Shown: in pieces, positions 56,685 through 64,000 of the stretch
How the letters are laid out: every line of letters begins with the position of its first letter
Position numbering within the stretch: the stretch's first letter is position 1
NCBI RefSeq assembly: GCF_022539665.2
Contig: NC_081335.1
Span: forward strand, 6,882,001-6,946,000
Length of the DNA: 64,000 nucleotides
Origin: Daphnia carinata
Taxonomy: Eukaryota > Arthropoda > Branchiopoda > Diplostraca > Daphniidae
Reading direction: 5' to 3'
The notes under the pieces: model-generated
What the model was told of the DNA's origin: nothing
The model's database searches: none
What the model saw: only the letters and a program-made list of their open reading frames with translations
Position numbers and translations under genes: made by a program

Positions 56685-59600
56685 AAACACACCCTTGTCA
56701 TGATGCAAATCGTGGCTTTGACGTACATATTTTGGTATTCAATAGGCTTCATTAACATGGCCCTTATTTCTACGACTTCAACCTTACAGAACGATGGCAA
56801 CATGAATTCTTCGACATTCAAACCCATGAAAGAAAGCTTTACAGGTTATACCGTGTTACATAAAATCCGTCGATATGAAATGGAGGATGTCGTGCTGTGC
56901 CTTGATTCCTTGTCCATGGGTAAAAAGCATTCCATCCATATTGCATTCCTTGGCGACTCTCTCATCCGGAATCAGTTCTTGAGCTTTACTTCGGTTTGTA
57001 CAATATGCACATAAATAGCCTACATCCGGAATAGCATCTTTATTATGGCAATTGATAACAAGGACAAAAACAAAAATTTTTTAGTGACAAAACATAAGGA
57101 ATCTTCAGAGGGTTTTTGCCAATTAAAACAAAAAGTAGATAATTGTCTCCTTTTTTGTCTACTTTTTTTTAAACAACTCTTCTTAGATAGTATAAAAATG
57201 TTGAATTTACATACTTGGTGTTTCGAAAGATTGTCGATCGGTCATCAGGATTTTAAATTTTCCTTTTGGTTTACCTTGAGGATCAACAGACTCTTTATTT
57301 CCACTTCTTCTTTTTAGTTGCTGTCACTTTCTACTTACATCTTTTAAATGGCATTATATATTTTGTCGCTGGACAGCTAGTAATTACCGTTTCATGGTAG
57401 GGGAGGTAGGGCGCAATTGGAACACGCGGCAATTGAAACAAAAATTCTACCACTTCAAGTATGTAAGAGATTTAGTTTAAAAAATTTGAGGTAACGGCAA
57501 TTAGGGTATTACATTTTTAGAAAAAATTGGAGGCTTTAGACTCTAAAAGTTTTCGAGCTATCCCAGAAAGTTGTTTTTTGACTGTCCATTTCTAGTTTTT
57601 GCCCAGACAACTTTTTCGTTTTCACACCTAAAATGATGGAGGAAATCATAAAAAAAGGTCTTGAATCATTCATCGTTCATTAAGCAATAAAGTAATAACA
57701 TTAACTTTTTCCTAGCTAAATTTTATCCCCTATAAACATTAAAACTCCGTGAAGACCCATGCTAGGGGCAATTGGAACACGTTGTTCCAATTGCGACCCT
57801 TCCGTATGCGCGTCTCCCTTACTGTAGTCTGGCAACGGTGTTCCCTACGCAGCGTATTAGCAGAGCTCTTTTTTCAATTTTTTTTTTGAATATTGTTATT
57901 TTGTGTTTTATTTCGTCTGCTGGGTGGCTGACATATCGTCTGCCACAATGTTTGTGTTTGTATTTACAACGTTGATGAAAGAAATTAAATTTTAACTTAC
58001 CGACATTAACAACAATTATGATGTAAAGCTGGACATGCAATATTCGATTATAAAAATTTGATCTCCATACTATTAACCGTTCTTTGGATTACTAACGGGG
58101 TTCTGAACCTAATTCAGAAAACTACCGAAAATCATTAAATAATATTTAGTTACTATAGAAAGTTATAAAATAGCTTAAAAAATAAAGATTAAAATTCTTT
58201 ATATTACTGTAAAAAAATCATCAAAATACGTATCCCAGATTCTGAGATATCATCATTTTAGTTTCTTCATAAAACCGGGAGCTCTCTTATGGGAAAACCC
58301 ACGTTTCAATTGCCCAGACGCCCTGTTTCAATTGCCGAGTAGAATTGGCAATTGAAACAACTTGGGGTACCTCCAGTTTTTTACACAAAGCAGATTTTCA
58401 ACTTTGCCGAACCTACCCAAAAAAAATACTGTTATGTAGCTGAGATAACTGGCTACAAATCTATATATTTTTTAGTTTACGTGGACGATTTTTGTAATCG
58501 TACGGAACAAAAATAAGTTTTGTGTTCCAACCACGCCCTACCTTCCCTACTACTGATTATTAGCTGAAAATTTGTGTTTATTATTTACAGAAACAGCCGC
58601 CGTTTCGTGTTTTCTGAAAAAAAAAATGTGGTGCTACACAGTCACATTTCATAGATTACCACGTTTCCTTTATTTATCAGTTTTCCGTTACAAGGATACC
58701 AGCACCACCAGTGTCAACTATTTAAAAATAACTGTTTAACTATCACAAGTGGTTATTAACCCCTTATATATGAAGACAAAAGTAGGTGGCGCTATTGTTC
58801 GCCAAAATCAAAATTTTTAACGTACTCTTTTTTGTTCCCTACGATGCATCAACAGCCCTACGTTGTTGTCTGTTTCACCTAGATATCTAAAACTTCAGCA
58901 AATTCAGCTGGCCAAGAAGACGCTAACAAATAAGTAAGCCATAGGACCTGCCGCAAGCGGCAATTAATTTATTTTTATTTTTCTGAGAGTTTATAACCCA
59001 AACTTCGATGTCAACATTCACGCTTTTATCCTTGTTTATAGAAAGATTTTAGGTTTTTCTTTTGTTTTTATTCTACTCTTATTGTCTTAATTGCCCATTA
59101 AATGAAAAAATATTGTGTTATAAAAAAACGAAAAAATTAATATTTCCCAAACTTTCATTTAACTAGTTAATTCCAGACTACGATCGAAACCTGCCGTTCC
59201 ACCTAAAAGAATACGAATCTCATTTTCACGAAAATCGAAACATGCACAGTCTACTTTTAAACAACCTATTAGTTTCTTTTCGATGGAGAGCTTTAGTCAA
59301 TGACGAATTGCTAACCGATTTCAGAATGTGGAATAGTTCTGCCGTAAATGATGATGGAATACCGGATTTTATTTTTTTGGGTAAACAGCTTAACCTTTAA
59401 ACCATTTTATCAGAACGGATACATGAACCAATCAAGGTTTCTTTTTGTTATTGGAAGGCTCAACAGTTCACAATATATTACAAAACAGGAAAACGACATT
59501 CATGGAGAAAATTGAAACAGATTTATTACCAGAACTTCAAAATTTTTTGAGAATTCATCCGAAGAAACAAATATTTTGGGTAATTCAAAGCCCAACAACA

Positions 59601-62175
59601 GATATGTTGGGACCCATTTCTGGACCTAACAATCATATTATTCACATTAAAAAAATTCATCATTACAATGCTATAATACGGAAGATATTCAAGTAAGTCA
59701 AAAATTAGTTTAAAAACTTTTTTGGCGATCTTAGGCAATGCATTATTACGCAGAAGGCAGGGAAAGCCTAATATACTAGAATTGATTCAGGGAATGCTGA
59801 GGCTACAGTACCCACCAAACAGTTAGGGGCACCCACATTTTTTTAGTGCATGTTATGGCCGGTCAGATCTCAGGGAAACTTCAGTTTCTTTTGAATGGTT
59901 AGCGCTACGTTTTCCTACCCACTTCCAGGAAAGATACTCTCACATTTTGCATGCATAGAAAAATCGTAGAAGTTACACCCATGGCGGTAAAATATCGTTC
60001 ACTTGATTAGCTATACCCCGTTTCCCCCCATAAGTGCCATGTTAAAAATCGGCATTTTTGAAAATATAAATAAAAAACTTTAAAACAAGTTAACATTTTT
60101 TAAAATTGTAAAACGATGTGCCATTTTTAAACCTATTCTGATAAAATGTGTGTTTTATAATTTGGCCAATTAAAAACATCATTCCCTATAACTCAAAGTT
60201 AGTACGCTCGGATTGCTTAGAAAAACACCGTGACTTGAGTTTCTCCCACCAGGGGTGCTGGGTATCAAAATTGAAGTACAGTATCCTCCAGAAAAAAGAG
60301 GTACAGTATCCTGCACAAAAAGAAGAACACCCGATTTAATTTTTAAAAGCCATCTATGGGCAAAATATATTAATTATTGACCTTTTTTAAATAGGGTCAA
60401 TAGCCAAACCCGCCCTAGGGTTTGGCGCAAACACGCTATAAGTTGGGAAGGGTAGTTAAGTCCAGACACCTTTTGCTAATGCCTCAGGTGTTACGAAAAA
60501 TGTCTGGTGGGGGTCTAACAAAAAAAGACTAGACTCTACTTTTTCCAGACATTTTTCGTAACACCTGAGGCATTACTAAAGGTGTCTGGACTTAAACTAC
60601 CCTTCCCAACTTATAGCGTTTTTGCGCCAAACCCGCCCTAACCCTATTTAAAAAAGGTCAATAATTAATATATTTTGCCCATAGATGGCTTTTAAAAATT
60701 AAATCGGGTGTTCTTTTTGTGCAGGATACTGTACGTTGACGGATATGGATAGCGGGTGTGTTACATAGCAATTAGAAATTGGCGTTAGGGGCAAAATCTC
60801 TGGAGTGGAGGACGAAGATATGCAACGAATGGGTCGACGACCAACTACTATCGACAGTTTTGCAGGCAGTAAGTGGGTCGACGGGCAGAGGCAAAAAGTG
60901 GGTGGTTGGCCAACTACAGTAGGGTTTTTTGACGGGCTGGGATTGGAAGGGAAGGACGGGCAAATGCAACGAAAAGGTCGATAGGCCATACAGCATGCGG
61001 TTTGGTGGGCAGAGAGTGGGCCGACGGGCAGAAACGGTGTCGACGGACAACTACACCGGATTTCTTGACGGGCAAAGTCGGTTGACGGACAGAGACTCTA
61101 TGGGGGAGGGACGGGCAGAGGAAAAGAGTGGGTCGCTGGGCAACTACAGCGGCCGTTTTGATGGGCTGAGATTGTGAGGGAAAAACGGGTAAAAGCAATG
61201 AAAAGGCCAATGGGCCAGGCAGAGACGCCAGCTAAAGCAGGCGTTTTGGCGGGCAGAGAGTGGGCCGACGGGCAGAGAGGGGGTCGACGGGCAACAACAG
61301 AAGTTTCTTGCCGGGCAGAAGCAAAAAGTGGGTGGACGGGCAACTATAGCAAGCGTCTTGACGGGCGGAGAATGTGACAAAAGGACGGGCAAATGCAAAA
61401 ACAGATAGATGTGTACCTACAGCAGGCATTTTTGCGGGTAGAGAGTGGGTTCATGGGTAGAGTGTGGGTTGACGGACAGAGAGTGGGTTGACGAGCAGAG
61501 GGTGGTTTGACGGCACCTTCAACTGGTTTCTTGGCGGGAAGAGAAAGTGAGGGGACGTACGGGCAGAAACAGTTAGTGGATCGGCGGGCACGGGGAACTT
61601 TACAAACAGCATTAAGAGTAGACGGGCGAAAGAATAGCGTGTATCGAGTTTCTAAGAAATTGCGTTAAAATGCGTTAGCGGCACCTATCCCCCGGCCATG
61701 GACGGGCCCAAAGTTACTAGTAGGTATTATAATAAAAACATGGGAGCTGAAATAAAATAAAGGGTGTGCCAATTTTTAGTACTCTCCCCGACATAAACGA
61801 AACGCACATAAACAAAGATTTAAAAAAAATACGTCGACGGATTTACAAAAATGCATTTTACTTAGAATTTTCATTCACAGAAATTGCTGGCTTCATAAAA
61901 TTTTTTCGAACAACGCTTAATAGCCATAATTTTACAGGGGTACACGAGTTGCTGTTTGGGATTTGCTGCTCCCTGCCATCGAAGAGTACATTCGCAGTTG
62001 CTTCCTTATGCAATTTTACCAGTACGATGTTGATGGATATAAACTGTGTGATGACTTTATTCATCCTGGACACCAAGTTTTATCGATGGGAAGTCATTTA
62101 ATTTTTAATTGTATTTGTTACCACAACGAAAATTACAATGATCTGGAAGGTTTCACTGATTCTTATTTATCATGA
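56685..62175 (+). CDS. CASD1-like SGNH/PC-esterase, membrane-anchored
   Basis: Exons are about 56685-56993 (ATG 56700), 59177-59380, 59458-59692 and 61938-62175 (TGA). CASD1 is the Golgi sialic-acid O-acetyltransferase; its N-terminal SGNH domain has a GDS nucleophile and a D-x-x-H. Here a membrane segment (ALTYIFWYSIGFINMALI) is followed by HIAFLGDSLIRNQF (GDS serine), DGIPDFIFLG, IFWVIQSPTTD and DDFIHPGHQ (D-x-x-H), in family order. Phases of exons 2, 3 and 4 join perfectly. Exon 1 ends at a weak GTTTGT donor in the wrong phase for exon 2, so a small exon between 57000 and 59170 is probably missing from this model. The multi-pass acyltransferase part of vertebrate CASD1 is absent, so this is a stand-alone SGNH protein or a shortened paralogue. 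Introns are filled with repeats. Confidence 0.65.
57400..58547. mobile_element. Complete pogo-like MITE (1148 bp), TA target duplication
   Basis: The ends are GGGGAGGTAGGGCG and CGCCCTACCTTCCC, imperfect inverted repeats, flanked by TA at 57398-57399 and 58548-58549. TA is the Tc1/mariner-superfamily target. It has no ORF of its own but shares its halves with 33808-34165, 44080-45695, 49680-50660 and 50940-51575. Its 5' half equals the sequence upstream of the pogo-type fragment at 44858-45163. It lies in the first large intron of the CASD1-like gene. Confidence 0.75.
60300..60733. repeat. 434-bp near-perfect palindrome (foldback element)
   Basis: The left arm begins GTACAGTATCCTGCAC at 60300 and the right arm ends with its inverse at 60733. 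Arms of about 195 bp match closely ('acacccgatttaa', 'gaccttttttaaatagg', 'ccaaacccgcccta', 'gtccagacacctttt', 'cctcaggtgttacg'). The loop of about 40 bases lies near 60507-60545. A partial extra copy of the outer bases starts at 60281. It lies in the last intron of the CASD1-like gene. Confidence 0.8.
60780..61625. repeat. Degenerate G-rich tandem array
   Basis: About ten imperfect units of 50-100 bp share 'actacagcaggcgttttgacgggcag', 'agagtgggtcgacgggca' and 'gacgggca' words. The plus strand is G/A-rich, which leaves long but meaningless Pro/Ser-rich frames on the minus strand. Unit starts are near 60913, 60990, 61051, 61146, 61233, 61294, 61344, 61419 and 61517. It lies in the same intron as the palindrome. 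Confidence 0.7.
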
Positions 62176-63380
62176 GTGAAGGAATCCGCTAGGTCTGGCT
62201 GGTCGTTCGATTTGAAATTAGCTCTTTATTTTCTTCGTGGGCTGACTTTAATTAAAAAGTAACCATTAGGGGTAATAATGCCCTTTGATTTCGCCAGTCA
62301 GGGGAATTTTCTATTACACTCTCAGTTCCATTTTATTTTTTCTGCTTTTCCCTTTCCATACGTGATAGAACCAAAAAAGCAGAAAAATCGTAGAAATTTT
62401 GGTTTCTTTTACCTAGCAGAGGAATAGGAGATGCCATACCATATGGTAACTAATGTATGTCTGCCATAAAGTAGGAATAATTAAACGGAAACCCACGTGT
62501 TGATTACTGTGGTGCTTACCAGTAAACATTGCACTATTTGTTGACAAAAAACAAACTAAACAAGGGTTAAAGACATATTTCTTTCGACAAATTTTATTTC
62601 CTCCATTAAATTTGTAACTTATATTTTGGTTTTACATCGTTGGTTCCAATTGTTTGTTTTTTAAATTTTATGTATTTAATTATTACTTATTTCTTGTATC
62701 GCAGATTTTTTTGTTATTTTTAAATATTTGAACTAAACGTGAACGTAAAAAAGATAGAAATTGTTGTGTATAAGAAACATTTAATTAATAAGAATATAAT
62801 GTAACCACAGGGGGGGGGATGAAAATAGTTGGCCCGTGGCAAGTTGGCAAATTTTGTTGTTCAGGAATACCAATGAAATTGCAGTTCTACAAACAATTTT
62901 AGTTATGAACGTCATATTTCCGCATCGTTTCAACGAACAATCAGTTCAAATTTTCAATAATACGTGATTGAAAAATACAAGAAGTTTTCGGTTTAAAATC
63001 GTGCTGCCTAGTTTTTTGTAATTTTTGCAACTTGAGGCTTACAAAACAGTAAAAAATAAAAAATATAACTCAAATGAAACATTGTTTCTAAAAATATGCT
63101 AGGTTTTTTCTTGACATGCAATTTTGATTACATGAAAAGAAATTTTTTTAAAGACATCCTCATTTTCGCGTACGTTGGCTTGAAAAATTTCCCACGTCAA
63201 TAACGGCCACAGCATAGGTTCCTTCTGTGAGTTCCCAAAGTCTTAGCCAACTACCCACTTTGCAGCCGCTGAGGCAATAGTGCCAGTTAGATCGGCGGAG
63301 TCGCCATTTTTGAAAAATTAAAAGAAGTTTCCATTTTCCGCAAACGGCTTCCATTGATTCCACTTTTAATCGCAAGATAC
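62176..63380. other. No recognised gene
   Basis: This is 3' flank of the CASD1-like gene. A block at 62330-62470 resembles 51640-51760 and may be a short repeat. The rest is AT-rich without support for a feature. Confidence 0.25.
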
Positions 63381-63539
63381 ATTTGAACCGCTTTCAACCG
63401 CCAACAATACGTCAAATCGTCAACGTCTTTAACGGTGGGCGTCACATAGATGAAAATTTAGATACGAATAGTTATGTCCCCTATCGTGGACTAGAAAAAT
63501 TCCTAAGATTTTACACCGAACTTATAATACTTATTGTTC

Positions 63540-64000
63540 TCCGTTGTGCCGGCTTCAGCGTCGTAGATGGGTGTGACTAAACCGGCTTGCATTTCCAATG
63601 GGTAGACAGTTTGGATGCCGCAGGGTATTCTTTTACCCGATCGTAGTCGTAGTATAACCGCTCTCACTAAGCCGTCGTTTACCAGGGATCAATTCCGTAA
63701 CAATGGCTTTCGGCCATGAAACTCGCTGGATGTTTGGTTTATTCAGCAAAACAATTTCGCCAATACCTGGAGTTCTTGTCCCTTTGCCCTTGCGACAGTA
63801 AAATTGCTTAAGATCGAACAAGTACAAGTCTTGCTATAGTCTCACCATGTCAAAACGTGTTCGCCTGTTTGCCTATTCCATTCGATAAACTCGCCACGGA
63901 TCATTTTTCTTGGAGTCGGGTGGCTATGATGTACCACCAGATTATCTTTCGGTCAGCAGCCTTTGCTCACATAACACTTCGCATCATTGCGCATCGCCAG
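63540..64000 (-). pseudogene. pol: BEL/Pao-type pol C-terminal fragment
   Basis: The minus-strand block PGIGEIVLLNKPNIQRVSWPK, AIVTELIPGKRRLSESGY followed, after a frame change, by GIQTVYPLEMQAGL follows the C-terminal module found after the integrase of BEL/Pao elements (G-[DE]-[IV]-V-L...WP-x-[AG]-x-V...PG). The upstream part to the window edge has stops. No LTR is seen. Confidence 0.5.

Noticed and set aside
60699-61429. Several overlapping Pro/Ser/Arg-rich minus-strand ORFs
   Set aside because: They are the antisense of a G/A-rich tandem array; repeats and composition keep the frames open and no family is matched.

Overview
The window is a repeat-dense stretch of an animal nuclear genome. 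Genes carry short GT-AG introns (about 60-80 bp), the background is AT-rich, and the recognisable host-gene pieces (CASD1-like, AIFM1, ABAT, an A1CF/hnRNP-Q-like RRM protein) are metazoan. Intron size, gene types and transposon content suggest an arthropod, perhaps a cladoceran crustacean such as Daphnia; that placement is inference. No prokaryotic features, CRISPR array or confident RNA gene was seen.

Layout. 1-1630 (minus) holds the 5' five exons of a hAT-transposase-like gene running off the left edge. 2400-33516 is dominated by CACTG-ended (En/Spm-CACTA-like) transposons. A decayed transposase gene of one type (about 4919-11430, plus) is split by a 4.1-kb CACTG element (6685-10804) flanked by a TC duplication. 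A second transposase type lies at 11735-13978 (minus), with an N-terminal fragment of the first type at 15413-16204. A longer inverted copy of the 4.1-kb element occupies about 17321-33516. It is the host for four later insertions: a 744-bp solo LTR, a 4.9-kb TIR element carrying intron-containing pieces of two mitochondrial-protein genes (AIFM1 and ABAT), a Harbinger MITE, and a 4.8-kb Gypsy element with 225-bp LTRs.

33808-45700 holds pogo-like repeats around a 5'-truncated Gypsy element with an env-like ORF. That ORF is split by a complete 4.55-kb PIF/Harbinger transposon (38701-43252, TAA duplication) which carries a Myb/SANT-like gene, a DDE transposase and a fragment of a host RNA-binding protein gene. 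45900-56600 contains decayed transposon pieces (FLYWCH zinc finger, accessory-ORF fragment, pogo-like MITEs, small palindromic repeats) and long stretches with nothing recognised.

56685-62175 (plus) is the only substantially intact host-type gene: a membrane-anchored SGNH esterase resembling the N-terminal domain of CASD1. Its introns hold a complete 1148-bp pogo-like MITE, a 434-bp foldback palindrome and a G-rich degenerate tandem array. The right edge has a broken BEL/Pao integrase tail.

Taken together, the region records successive nested insertions. The two most unusual objects are the transposons that appear to have picked up host-gene DNA with introns still present.
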